Shown here: positions 1 to 7,747 of the stretch, piece by piece
Position numbering within the stretch: position 1 is the stretch's first letter
Layout: each line of letters begins with the position of its first letter
NCBI GenBank assembly: GCA_025965295.1
Contig: JAOPXF010000291.1
Location: 1 to 13,754, forward strand
Source: Nocardioides sp.
Lineage (GTDB): Bacteria; Actinomycetota; Actinomycetes; Propionibacteriales; Nocardioidaceae
Reading direction: 5' to 3'
DNA: 13,754 nucleotides
Notes under the pieces: generated by a model
Told to the model about the DNA's origin: nothing
Seen by the model: the letters and a program-made list of their open reading frames with translations, nothing else
Databases searched by the model: none
Position numbers and translations under genes: made by a program

Positions 1-1742
1 TCGTCGAGGCGGGCGTTGTACTCCTCGAAGACCTCCTGCTTGACCTCCATGGTCCGGTGGCCGGACTCGAGCATCGAGGCCACGGCCTGCGCGGTGTAGC
101 GCGCCCAGATCTCGATCCAGGAGAGGAACGCGCCGGCCCGCGGCTGGGAGTTGGGCCCGTAGAAGACGAAGAGGTTGGGGAACCCGGGCACGAGGAGACC
201 CAGGTGGGCGCGCGGCCCGTCCTTCTCCCAGAGGTCCTCCATGCGGACGCCGTCGCGGCCCACGTACTCCGTCGGCCACATGTACTTGCTGACCTCGAAC
301 CCGGCCGCGAAGACGATGGTGTCCACCTCGCGCACCTCGCCGTCGACGGTGGCGATCCCCTTCGGCGTGAGGTGGCTGATCCCCTCGGTCACCAACTCGA
401 CGTTGTCCCGCACCAGGGCGTCGTACCAGCCGTTGTCGACGACCAGCCGGCGGGCGAGCGGCGCGTAGTCCGGGAGGCAGCGGGCGAACAGGTCGGGGTC
501 GTGGCCGACCTTGCTGCGGATGTACTCGGTCAGGGTGGTCCGCATCCCGTCGTTGCGCTCACTGATCAGGCCCCCGGACTTCTGCCACTCGCGGTCGTAG
601 ACCTGCGCCCCCTGCATGCCCGAGCTGGTGACCTGGCTGGAGTAGCAGAACCAGTTCCAGTAGGCGGGCACGTGATCGAACAGCCAGCGGATGTCCGGCG
701 TGATCAGCTCGCGGTAGTTCTCCATGGGCGAGATCCACTGCGGGGTCCGCTGGAAGGCGTAGACCTGCTCGGCGGTCTGCGCCAGCTTCGGCACCAACTG
801 CACACCGGTCGAACCGTTGCCGATCACCGCGATCCGCCGTCCGGTGGCGTCGTAGTCCATGCCCCAGGCCGTGGTGTGGAACAGCTGGCCCTCGTACTCG
901 TCGATGCCCGGGATGTCGGGGAACTTCGGGGTGCTGAACAGGCCGGCGGCGCTCACCACGACGTCGGCCGTGAGCCGCTCGACGGCACCGCCGCGGAGCA
1001 GCTCCAGCCCCCACAGGGAGTTCGCCTCGTCGAAGTGCGCCTTGGTGACTTCGACGTCGAAGTGGATCTTGTCGTAGACGCCGTACTTCCTGGCGACGTG
1101 CTCGAGGTAGCGCTTCACCTCGACCTGGGAGGCGAAGTACTCCGTCCAGGGGTAGTTCTTCTCGAACTTGAACTGGTACAGGAAGCTGCTCGTGTCGACG
1201 CGCGCGTCGGGATACCGGTTGAGGTTCCAGGTGCCACCGATCTCGGACTGCCGCTCGTAGATGGCGTAGGGGATGCCCAGCAGCTCGAACTGGATCGCCG
1301 AGGCGATGCCGCTGGCGCCCGCGCCGACGATGACGACCGTGACGTCGTCCGCGGCGGCCGGCCGCTCGCCCGACCACTGCGCCCGGCGCGGGAACGGGTC
1401 CAGGGCCAGCTCCTCCCGACCGAAGCGGAACTCGCTGTCGCTCAGCTCCTCGCCGGTCAGGAGCGCCATCATGGCGCGCAGCTCGTCGTCCTCCGGGATG
1501 CGGATGTCGTCGATGCTCGGCCGCTGCAGGAGGAAGCGGAGGGCCTTCTCCTTGATGGCCTCATGGTGCTGCTCGGCCACCAGGTAGCCGAAGAACGCGC
1601 CGCCGCGCATCGGAACCCGCACGACCTCCATCGCCGCCAGGTCCGGATCACCGGTCGCCTGGTAGAGGGCGAGACGGAGGACGTTGAGATTGGCGCTCTG
1701 TAGGGCAGTTCGAATCCGGGCCTCGGTGTACTCGTCGTTCAT
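1..1742 (-). CDS. Baeyer-Villiger-type flavin monooxygenase, HAPMO-like, 3' end beyond window
   Basis: This is an FAD- and NADPH-dependent monooxygenase that would insert one oxygen atom next to a ketone carbonyl to give an ester or lactone. The 580 visible residues show an FAD Rossmann motif GAGASG (140-145), GGTWNLNRYPDARVD (169-183), the BVMO fingerprint YEGQLFHTTAW (283-293), an NADP Rossmann motif GNGSTG (308-313) and FQRTPQW (330-336). Arg332 in the last motif matches by context the catalytic Arg337 of phenylacetone monooxygenase. About 135 residues precede the first Rossmann fold. That extension is typical of 4-hydroxyacetophenone monooxygenase (about 640 aa), so roughly 60 C-terminal residues probably lie off the window. 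The usual YPG is YPD here (Asp179). The ATG at 1742 is chosen because GGAGG sits 10 nt upstream; an in-frame ATG at 1760 overlaps that site. It is the last visible gene of the operon, 85 nt after the SDR gene. The substrate is unknown. Confidence 0.9.
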   Translation of the reverse strand, partial: MNDEYTEARIRTALQSANLNVLRLALYQATGDPDLAAMEVVRVPMRGGAFFGYLVAEQHHEAIKEKALRFLLQRPSIDDIRIPEDDELRAMMALLTGEELSDSEFRFGREELALDPFPRRAQWSGERPAAADDVTVVIVGAGASGIASAIQFELLGIPYAIYERQSEIGGTWNLNRYPDARVDTSSFLYQFKFEKNYPWTEYFASQVEVKRYLEHVARKYGVYDKIHFDVEVTKAHFDEANSLWGLELLRGGAVERLTADVVVSAAGLFSTPKFPDIPGIDEYEGQLFHTTAWGMDYDATGRRIAVIGNGSTGVQLVPKLAQTAEQVYAFQRTPQWISPMENYRELITPDIRWLFDHVPAYWNWFCYSSQVTSSGMQGAQVYDREWQKSGGLISERNDGMRTTLTEYIRSKVGHDPDLFARCLPDYAPLARRLVVDNGWYDALVRDNVELVTEGISHLTPKGIATVDGEVREVDTIVFAAGFEVSKYMWPTEYVGRDGVRMEDLWEKDGPRAHLGLLVPGFPNLFVFYGPNSQPRAGAFLSWIEIWARYTAQAVASMLESGHRTMEVKQEVFEEYNARLD

Positions 1743-1780
1743 GTCTGACCGAACCTCCATCTCTGGGCCGTGCATTAGGG

Positions 1781-1796
1781 CCGTCCGCTCGGACGG
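1781..1796. promoter_or_regulatory. Short perfect hairpin between SDR and monooxygenase genes
   Basis: CCGTCCG and CGGACGG form 7-bp arms around a 2-nt centre inside the 85-nt gap between the SDR stop and the monooxygenase start. No U-rich tract follows on the transcribed strand, so it is not a classical terminator. It could be an operator or an mRNA-processing hairpin that sets monooxygenase expression apart. The structure is visible; the role is a guess. Confidence 0.35.
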
Positions 1797-1827
1797 ATGT
1801 CGCAGGCAGTTCGCGGCCGGGGCGGGG

Positions 1828-2589
1828 TCAGCCCATCCAGCTGCCGCCGTTGGCGTCGACCGTCGCGCCGTTCACGAAGCCGGCCTGGTCCGAGACGAGG
1901 AAGCCCACGACCGCCGCGGTGTCCTCCGGCGTCCCGAGGCGACCGACCGGGATGTCGCGCTGCATCGCCTGGTTGACCTCGTCGGCGACGCCCGCCGCCA
2001 TGGGCGTCATGATCCGGCCGGGGGTGACGGCGTTGACCGTGATGCCATCGGGCCCGTACTCGAACGCGAGAGTGCGGGTCAGGCCGAGCAATGCGGCCTT
2101 GGTCGCGCCGTAGTGGACACCCGCGACGCGGGCCCCGGTGCGCGCCGCCTGGGACGAGATGTTGACGATCCGCCCCCAGCCGGCCGCGCTCATGTCGGCG
2201 TGGACCAGCTTGGATCCCAGGAAGGCGCCGGTGAGGTTGACCGCCAGGACGCTGTGCCACTCGTCCAGGGACATCTCGCTCGTCGGTGTCCGGCGGCCGT
2301 CCCGCTTCGGGGAGATGGCCGCGTTGTTCACCAGCACCGTCACGGGCCCGTAGGTGGACCGGGCGACCTCCAGCACACGGAACCAGTCGGCCTCCTGCGA
2401 CACGTCGGCCCGCACCAGGGTGACCCGGCCGCCGTCCTGGTCGGCCGGCGGGCGGAACTCGTCGATCGCGGTCGCGTTCCAGTCGGCGACGACGACGTCC
2501 GTACCGCGGGCGAGCAGCTCCCGGGTGATCGCCTCGCCGATCCCGCGCGCACCGCCGGTCACGACGGCGCACCGCCTGGCGGTGCTCAT
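1828..2589 (-). CDS. Classical short-chain dehydrogenase/reductase (FabG-like)
   Basis: This 253-aa protein is a cytoplasmic NAD(P)-dependent oxidoreductase interconverting an alcohol and a ketone. Its length and motifs are those of a classical SDR: TGGARGIG cofactor loop (11-18), NNAA (88-91), Asn118, catalytic Ser146 in NISSQ, and YGATK (160-164) with Tyr160 and Lys164. Asp36 at the end of the second beta strand favours NAD(H) over NADP(H), which would suit an oxidative step. The reading frame is open well upstream. The ATG at 2589 is chosen because it is followed directly by the SDR N-terminus and overlaps the upstream stop codon as ATGA, implying translational coupling to the acyl-CoA synthetase. 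By context it probably oxidises a 3-hydroxyacyl-CoA or secondary alcohol to the ketone that the neighbouring monooxygenase could attack. A biosynthetic FabG role is less likely in this setting. Confidence 0.92.
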   Translation of the reverse strand: MSTARRCAVVTGGARGIGEAITRELLARGTDVVVADWNATAIDEFRPPADQDGGRVTLVRADVSQEADWFRVLEVARSTYGPVTVLVNNAAISPKRDGRRTPTSEMSLDEWHSVLAVNLTGAFLGSKLVHADMSAAGWGRIVNISSQAARTGARVAGVHYGATKAALLGLTRTLAFEYGPDGITVNAVTPGRIMTPMAAGVADEVNQAMQRDIPVGRLGTPEDTAAVVGFLVSDQAGFVNGATVDANGGSWMG

Positions 2590-4733
2590 GCCGCACCGTC
2601 CTCGCCCGTGAGGACGATCAGCGCGTCCACGGCGACCGGCTGGCCGGTCGGGTCGATCAGGAGCGGGTTGATCTCGACGGACTCGACGAGACCTTCGAGC
2701 GCGCACGTGTAGCGCGAGAACGCGGCGATGGTCTTGGCGAGGGCCGCCTCGTCCACCGCGCGCCGCCCGCGCACGCCGCGCAGGAGCTCGACCAGCCGGA
2801 GGTCGGCCACCATCTCCTGCGCCTCGTCCTCGGTGACCGGAGCGGGACGCACCTGCACGTCCTGCATCACCTCGGCGAGGACCCCGCCCAGGCCGACCAT
2901 GGTCACGGGGCCGAACGTTGGGTCCACCGTCATGCCCAGGATCAGCTCGGTCTCCGCGTCCAGCTGCTGCTGCACCACCACCCGGGCGTCGGCGATCCCG
3001 TGCCCGGCCGCGGCGGCCAGCACGTCCTGCGCCGCGGACCGGACCATGTCGGCCGTCGTGAGGCCGAGCCGCACACCGCCGAGCTCGGACTTGTGCGCGA
3101 CCTCGTCCGACAGCAGCTTGAGGACGACGGGGTAGCCGAGCTCGTCCGCGGCCACGACGGCCGACTCGGCGGACGCCGCCGGCACCTCCTGGACCACCGG
3201 GACGCCGCAGGCCGCCAGGATCCGCTTGCTGGCCACCTCGTCCAGGAACTTCCGGCCCGCCGCGCGCGCCGACCGGACGACGGCCAGCTCCTCCGGCCGC
3301 GCTCCGGCGTCCTCGCCGGTCCGCTGCGGTACGGCCGGCCGGTGCGTGGCCCAGGAGACCAGCCCGGCCGCCGCGCGCATGGCGCGCACGGGCTCGCCGA
3401 ACGTGGGCACCCCGCCGGCCGACAGGATCCGCGCCGGCCGCCCGGAACCGCCCACCCAGGCCACCAGCACCGGCTTGTCCGTGGTCGCGGCGACGGCCAG
3501 GATGCCGGCGCAGACCCGGTCCTCCTCGGCCTCCATGTTGCCGAGGAGGACCATCACCAGGTCCGTCTCGGGATTGGCGACGCACACCCGGAGGGCGTTC
3601 GGGAGCATGTCCGGGTCGGCCGCGATGGCGCCCGTGGTGTCGATCGGGTTCGTGAAGGACGCGAAGGGCGGCAGGATTTCGGCCATCTTCGCCTGCCACT
3701 CGGCGTTCCAGGGAAAGACGTCGAGACCGAGGTCCTCGGCGTAGTCGGTCATCAGCACCCCCGCGCCACCGGAGAGGGTGACGATGCTGACCTTGGGCCC
3801 GTGCGGTCGGGCGGAGCCGGCGAACACCCGCCCGAGGTCGAGCAGGTGCTCGACGTCGTGCGCGCGCTGCACGCCGTGCCGCCGAGCGACGCCGTCGAAG
3901 ACCGCCTCCGACCCGGCGAGCGCGCCGGTGTGGGAGGCCGCGGCGGCCGCGCCCCGAACCGTGCGACCCACCTTGAGCACGGCGACGGGGATCTTCTCCT
4001 CGGCGGCGCGGGCGAGGGCGCGCTCGAAGGCGGCGCCGTCCCGGATGCCCTCGACGTAGGCCAGGATCGAGGTGGTCGAGCCCTCGTCGACGAGCTGGTG
4101 GACCAGCTCGGGCAGCGACAGGTCGACCTCGTTGCCCGTGCTGAAGAAGCGGCCCACACCCATGCCGCTGGACTGGGCGAGGTTGAGGATGAACCCGCCC
4201 ATCGCACCGCTCTGCGAGACGAACGCGATGCCCTCGTCCTGCAGCGTGAACCGGTCCTGGTCGAGGCCGGTCATGAAGGTGGCGGTCATGGCGTTGCCGG
4301 CCGACACCGCGCCCACGCTGTTGGGGCCGAGGATCCGGACGCCGGCCTCGGCGGCCACCTCGCGCAGCGAGTCCTGGAGCACCCGGCCCTCGGCGCCGAC
4401 CTCCGCGTAGCCGGACGCGAAGACGATGGCGAAGCCGATCCCGGCCCTACCGCACTCCCGCACGGCGTCCTCCACCGCGGCCTGCGGCAGCACGATGACC
4501 GCCAGGTCCGGCGGCTCGGGCAGGTCGGCCAGGCTCGCGTAGGCCGGGATCCCCTGCACCGTCGTCCGGGTGGGGTTCACCGGGTAGATCGCCCCGGCGA
4601 AGCCGTACGTGCGCAGGTAGCGCAGGGTCCGCCCGGACGCCTTCATGCCGTTGTCCGAAGCCCCGACGATCGCCACGCTCCGCGCGTTCAGCAGGACGTC
4701 GACCGGCGAGCGCGCGTCGCCGCTCCGGCCCAT
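2586..4733 (-). CDS. NDP-forming acyl-CoA synthetase, fused alpha-beta type
   Basis: This 715-aa enzyme would activate a carboxylic acid with CoA and a nucleoside triphosphate through a phosphohistidine intermediate. In order it has a CoA-binding Rossmann domain (about residues 7-132, with SVAIVGASDN near the start), succinyl-CoA-synthetase-like ligase domains with the phospho-acceptor His258 in SHTGALAGS, and a C-terminal ATP-grasp domain (about 485-712, with KSELGGVRLG and VEINPLL). Alpha and beta parts in one chain at about 700 aa is usual for this family, which includes the archaeal ADP-forming acetyl-CoA synthetases and bacterial relatives. I chose the ATG at 4733 because it overlaps the upstream stop as TGATG and has GAGG 10 nt before it. 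A GTG at 4742 would add three residues but has no spaced ribosome site. It lies between dehydrogenase and SDR genes, so it probably activates the imported acid. True substrate and nucleotide are not visible. Confidence 0.92.
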   Translation of the reverse strand: MGRSGDARSPVDVLLNARSVAIVGASDNGMKASGRTLRYLRTYGFAGAIYPVNPTRTTVQGIPAYASLADLPEPPDLAVIVLPQAAVEDAVRECGRAGIGFAIVFASGYAEVGAEGRVLQDSLREVAAEAGVRILGPNSVGAVSAGNAMTATFMTGLDQDRFTLQDEGIAFVSQSGAMGGFILNLAQSSGMGVGRFFSTGNEVDLSLPELVHQLVDEGSTTSILAYVEGIRDGAAFERALARAAEEKIPVAVLKVGRTVRGAAAAASHTGALAGSEAVFDGVARRHGVQRAHDVEHLLDLGRVFAGSARPHGPKVSIVTLSGGAGVLMTDYAEDLGLDVFPWNAEWQAKMAEILPPFASFTNPIDTTGAIAADPDMLPNALRVCVANPETDLVMVLLGNMEAEEDRVCAGILAVAATTDKPVLVAWVGGSGRPARILSAGGVPTFGEPVRAMRAAAGLVSWATHRPAVPQRTGEDAGARPEELAVVRSARAAGRKFLDEVASKRILAACGVPVVQEVPAASAESAVVAADELGYPVVLKLLSDEVAHKSELGGVRLGLTTADMVRSAAQDVLAAAAGHGIADARVVVQQQLDAETELILGMTVDPTFGPVTMVGLGGVLAEVMQDVQVRPAPVTEDEAQEMVADLRLVELLRGVRGRRAVDEAALAKTIAAFSRYTCALEGLVESVEINPLLIDPTGQPVAVDALIVLTGEDGAA

Positions 4734-5752
4734 CAGGACCACACCTCGGCGAGGATGTCATCGGCCAGGGCCGTCCGGTGGTGGGCGGTCGAGCCGAAGC
4801 TCCGCTCCAGCGCCTTGCCGCGCTGCAGCCAGAAGTGCAGGTCGTGCTCCCACGTGAAGCCGATGCCGCCGTGCAGCTGGAGAGCGGCGTAGTTCGCGGC
4901 GAAGGCGGCCTCGTTGGCCGCAGCCTTCGCCATGTGGACGGCGCGGGAGGCGTCAGCGGAACCTTCGGAGAGCGCGTAGGACGCGTACCAGACCAGCGAC
5001 CGGGCCGCCTCGGTCTGCACCGCGACGTCGGCGAGGCGGTGCTTGAGCGCCTGGAAGCTACCGATCGGGCGCCCGAACTGCTGCCGCTCGAGGAGGTAGT
5101 CGCGGGTCGTCTCGGTCAGCCGTTGCGCGAGCCCGACCAGCAGCGCGGACGTGCCGAAGGCGCCGGCGTCCTGGGCCGCCCGCACCGCCTCGGGGTCCGC
5201 GGCCAGCAGCGTGTCCGCGCCGAGCTCGAACTCGCAGAGAGCCAGGCGGCGGCTCGGGTCGATGCCCTCGACCGGGGTGGCGTGGACCGCGGTCCGCGGA
5301 ACCCAGTGCAGCTCGTCGTCCTTCCGGACCAGGACGGCGTCAGCGCGCGCCCCATCGGCGACGAGGTGATCCTCGCCGAGGCAGGTGGCGACGATCGCCT
5401 CTCCGGCGGCCAGCCGCGGGAGCCACTCGGCCTGCTGCTGCTCGGTCCCGAACCGGGAGAGCACCAGCGGAGCGATCAGCCCGGTCTCCACGATCGGCTC
5501 GGGGAGGCAGGCGTAGCCGCACTCCTCCAGCAGCAGGACGACGTCCACCGGAGCGCCGTCCCCGCCGCCGTGCGCACCTGGGACCAGCAATTCGGGGAGC
5601 CCGAGGGACACCAGGTGCGGCCAGATGGTGCTGGAGTAGTCGTGGCCCTCCTCCCAGATCGCGCGGAGGTGGGCGGGGGACAGTTCCGCGGACAGCACCT
5701 TCCGGACGGCGTCCCGGAATTCGTACTGGAGCTCGTCGAGGTCGAAATGCAT
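4733..5752 (-). CDS. Acyl-CoA dehydrogenase family protein, small subunit lacking an obvious catalytic base
   Basis: This 339-aa protein has the acyl-CoA dehydrogenase fold: the flavin-site stretch ERQQFGRPIGSFQALKH (212-228) and the adenine-contact region QLHGGIGFTWEHDLHFW (292-308). It is 40-50 residues shorter than standard family members. I find no candidate for the catalytic glutamate, neither the YEG position of medium-chain enzymes nor the L-x-x-ER position of isovaleryl-CoA and long-chain enzymes. Such proteins are known as partners in alpha2beta2 dehydrogenases, for example the mycobacterial FadE28-FadE29 type, and in PimC/PimD-like pairs. The start at 5752 has AAGGGA a few bases upstream and lies 1 nt after the preceding dehydrogenase stop (TGAGATG), which suggests equimolar synthesis. 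Its stop overlaps the acyl-CoA synthetase start. The heteromer is inferred from the missing residue and the pairing. Confidence 0.9.
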   Translation of the reverse strand: MHFDLDELQYEFRDAVRKVLSAELSPAHLRAIWEEGHDYSSTIWPHLVSLGLPELLVPGAHGGGDGAPVDVVLLLEECGYACLPEPIVETGLIAPLVLSRFGTEQQQAEWLPRLAAGEAIVATCLGEDHLVADGARADAVLVRKDDELHWVPRTAVHATPVEGIDPSRRLALCEFELGADTLLAADPEAVRAAQDAGAFGTSALLVGLAQRLTETTRDYLLERQQFGRPIGSFQALKHRLADVAVQTEAARSLVWYASYALSEGSADASRAVHMAKAAANEAAFAANYAALQLHGGIGFTWEHDLHFWLQRGKALERSFGSTAHHRTALADDILAEVWS

Positions 5753-5753
5753 C

Positions 5754-6908
5754 TCAATTTCCCTTCGGCAGGCCGAGGACCCGCTCCGAGATGATGTTGC
5801 GCTGGATCTCGTTCGACCCCGCGTAGATGTGGGAGGCCCGGCTCAGCCAGTAGCTCTGGATGAGCGCCGACTTCTCCCCGGGGGTGGGCTCGAGCAGTTC
5901 GGCCCGCTCGCCGAGCATCGACAACCCGAATTCGAAGATGCGGGTCTGCATCTCCGACCACCACAACTTGCCCATGGCCGACTGAGGGCCGGGCTGCTTG
6001 CCCGTGGAGAGGGAGCTGAGCGTGCGCAGGGTGATGTACCGGTAGGCCTCGATCTCCTCGTGGAAGCGAGCGATCTGCAGGCGGACCACCGGGTCGCGCC
6101 GGAGGTTCTCCGGCACCAGGGCGAGCACCTCGGCGAGGACCTGGTGGAAGTGCGCGGCCGTGTTGAGGTTGCTGCTGCGCTCGTGCGTGAGCGTCGCCAT
6201 GGCGACGCGCCAGCCGTTGTCGATGCCCCCGATGACATTGGCGACCGGCACCTCGACGTCGGTGAAGAACAGCTCGGCGAAGTCGGCCTGGTGGTTCATC
6301 TGACGGATCGGCCGGACCTCCACGCCCGGGCTGTGCCGGTCGATCATGAGGAAGGTGATCCCCTTGTGCTTCGGGGCGTCCGGATCGGTGCGGACGAGCG
6401 CGAAGATCCAGTCGGCGAAGCGCGAGTGCGACGTCCAGATCTTCTGGCCGTTGACCAGGACGGTGTCACCGGAGACCTCGCCGCGGGTCCGTAGCCCGGC
6501 CAGGTCGCTGCCGGCCCCCGGCTCGCTGAACCCCTGGCACCAGATGTCGTCGCAAGTCAGCATGTTGGGCAGCCAGCGACTGCGCTGGTCAGCGTCGCCG
6601 AGCTCGATGAGCGTCGGGCCGGCCAGACCCAGCGCGAGCCGGTTGAGTCGCGCGGGGGCGTTCGCCCTCAGGTACTCGTCGTAGAAGATCGCGGTGTTGA
6701 TCGGGTCCATCCCGCGACCGCCGTACTCGACCGGCCAGTGGACGGCAGCGAAGCCCGCACCGTGCAGCGCGCGCTCCCACTCCCGGTGGCGGGCGAATCC
6801 CTCTTCGGTCGACGGCGGCTGGAACTTCTCCGTCGGGACGTTCTCCTCCAGCCACGTGCGGATCTCGTTCCGGAAATCCGTCTGCGAGGGCGTGAGTCGC
6901 AGATCCAT
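5754..6908 (-). CDS. Acyl-CoA dehydrogenase, large catalytic subunit
   Basis: This 384-aa flavoenzyme would introduce a 2,3 double bond into an acyl-CoA thioester. It shows the family signature WCQGFSEPGAGSDLAGL (residues 123-139 from the chosen start), the beta-domain segment VNGQKIWTSHS, and the C-terminal HIYAGSNEIQRNIISERVLG. The Glu of medium-chain enzymes (YEG) is Ala here. However, Glu243 in LTHERSS falls where isovaleryl-CoA and long-chain dehydrogenases carry their base, so activity is plausible. The ATG at 6908 is preferred: AGGAAAGGA lies 9 nt upstream and the protein then begins MDLRLTP, as relatives do. A GTG at 6935 would add nine residues upstream of that ribosome site. It is the first catabolic gene after the transporter block and is followed after 1 nt by the small dehydrogenase subunit. 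Confidence 0.93.
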   Translation of the reverse strand: MDLRLTPSQTDFRNEIRTWLEENVPTEKFQPPSTEEGFARHREWERALHGAGFAAVHWPVEYGGRGMDPINTAIFYDEYLRANAPARLNRLALGLAGPTLIELGDADQRSRWLPNMLTCDDIWCQGFSEPGAGSDLAGLRTRGEVSGDTVLVNGQKIWTSHSRFADWIFALVRTDPDAPKHKGITFLMIDRHSPGVEVRPIRQMNHQADFAELFFTDVEVPVANVIGGIDNGWRVAMATLTHERSSNLNTAAHFHQVLAEVLALVPENLRRDPVVRLQIARFHEEIEAYRYITLRTLSSLSTGKQPGPQSAMGKLWWSEMQTRIFEFGLSMLGERAELLEPTPGEKSALIQSYWLSRASHIYAGSNEIQRNIISERVLGLPKGN

Positions 6909-6917
6909 CTGCACAAT

Positions 6918-6926
6918 TCCTTTCCT
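6918..6926 (-). promoter_or_regulatory. Ribosome binding site deciding the large dehydrogenase start
   Basis: AGGAAAGGA on the minus strand ends 9 nt before the ATG at 6908. It supports that start over the upstream GTG at 6935, which would place this purine tract inside the coding sequence. Confidence 0.7.
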
Positions 6927-6930
6927 GGGA

Positions 6931-6962
6931 CGCACGACGGCGTCGCGCCGTGCGTTCGTGCG
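6931..6962. promoter_or_regulatory. Strong GC hairpin in the livF-dehydrogenase gap
   Basis: CGCACGA (6931-6937) pairs with TCGTGCG (6956-6962). Directly inside, CGGCG (6938-6942) pairs with CGCCG (6946-6950) around a TCG loop, leaving a 5-nt bulge on one side: 12 base pairs in all. On the minus transcript it lies just upstream of the dehydrogenase ribosome site. No U-tract follows, so a Rho-independent terminator is unlikely. A stability or processing element separating importer and enzyme messages, or an attenuator, is possible. Confidence 0.5.
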
Positions 6963-6989
6963 ATGCGCCGCGCCGGTCGGGGCGTCGGA

Positions 6990-7031
6990 TCAGCGGCGGG
7001 GCAAGTCGACGGTCGTGATCTCCGGTCTCAT
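6990..7031 (-). CDS. 13-codon mini-ORF overlapping the livF stop
   Basis: An ATG overlapping the LivF stop codon as ATGA opens a 13-residue frame, MRPEITTVDLPRR, ending in TGA. The ATGA arrangement is the same coupling seen elsewhere in this operon, so ribosomes finishing LivF could reinitiate here. The peptide resembles nothing I can identify. It may be the stub of a gene lost by deletion, a leader peptide acting on the following hairpin, or chance. I do not claim a function, and translation is unproven. Confidence 0.25.
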   Translation of the reverse strand: MRPEITTVDLPRR

Positions 7032-7747
7032 GCGGACACCTGTCCGAGCATCAGTTCGGCGAGCGCGGCGCGATCGGCGAAGTCGGCTGCCGGGCCCTGC
7101 GCCACGACGCGGCCCTGCCGCAGGACGACCACCCGGTCGGCGATGCTCAGCGGCTGATCCACCAGCTGCTCGACCAGGAGCACACCCATGCCCTCGCCGG
7201 CCCGGTCGCGGAAGAACCGCAGGATGTCCGGGATCAGCGACTGGGCCAGCCCGAGCGAGGGCTCGTCGCACAGGAGGAAGTCCGGCCGCGCGGCCCAGGC
7301 CTGTACGAGGGCCAGCATCTGCTGCTGCCCTCCCGACAGGCTGCGGGCCAGCTGGTGCCGCTTGTCGCCGAGGATCGGGAAGGTCTGTGCGGCCTGCTCG
7401 ATGACCTCGCTGTCGGGCAACCGCTTCGCCCGGGGGCGGGCCAGCTGTCCCAGCCGCAGATTCTCCTGCACCGTGAGCTCCGGGAAGACCCGGTGCCCCT
7501 CCAGCACATGCCGCACCCCGCGCCGCGACAACCGCTCGGCGCTGAGTCCGGTGACGTCCTCGCCGCCGAGGCTCAGCGAGCCGCTCTGCGCGGGAAGCAG
7601 CCCCGAGAGCGCCTTGAGCAGCGTGCTCTTGCCGGCCCCGTTCGGGCCGAGCACCAGGACGATCTCCCCCGGTGCGACCGACAATGTGACGTCCCGGAAC
7701 ACGGTCATCCGGCCGTAGCCGGCGTGCAATCCCTCAGCCCGCAACAT
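7028..7747 (-). CDS. livF: LIV-family ABC transporter ATPase (LivF-like)
   Basis: This 239-aa cytoplasmic ATPase is one of the two nucleotide-binding subunits that power a branched-chain-amino-acid-type (HAAT) importer. Visible motifs are Walker A GPNGAGKS (34-41), signature LSGGQ (137-141), Walker B FLLCDEP (157-163), and VEQ (192-194), where the switch His of other ABC ATPases is Gln, a regular LivF trait. Length and motif spacing are standard. GGGAG 7 nt before the ATG at 7747 supports the start. Its first 14 nt overlap the end of the fused permease-ATPase gene, so the two are translationally coupled. In this context the importer probably brings in the acid used by the enzymes encoded downstream rather than amino acids. 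The assignment to family is firm; the substrate is inferred. Confidence 0.93.
   Translation of the reverse strand: MLRAEGLHAGYGRMTVFRDVTLSVAPGEIVLVLGPNGAGKSTLLKALSGLLPAQSGSLSLGGEDVTGLSAERLSRRGVRHVLEGHRVFPELTVQENLRLGQLARPRAKRLPDSEVIEQAAQTFPILGDKRHQLARSLSGGQQQMLALVQAWAARPDFLLCDEPSLGLAQSLIPDILRFFRDRAGEGMGVLLVEQLVDQPLSIADRVVVLRQGRVVAQGPAADFADRAALAELMLGQVSA

Noticed and set aside
57..1703. Long plus-strand open frame of 548 codons opposite the monooxygenase gene
   Set aside because: It is antisense to a protein with clear BVMO motifs; its Arg/Val/Asp/Gly-rich translation is the usual shadow of GC-rich codon bias.
1828..3699. Minus-strand 623-codon frame extending the SDR upstream
   Set aside because: The upstream part is an out-of-frame reading of the synthetase gene; the SDR start at 2589 with ATGA coupling explains the real protein.
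3000..4892. Plus-strand open frame of 630 codons
   Set aside because: Antisense to the acyl-CoA synthetase gene, low-complexity His/Arg/Gly-rich translation, no motif or ribosome site.
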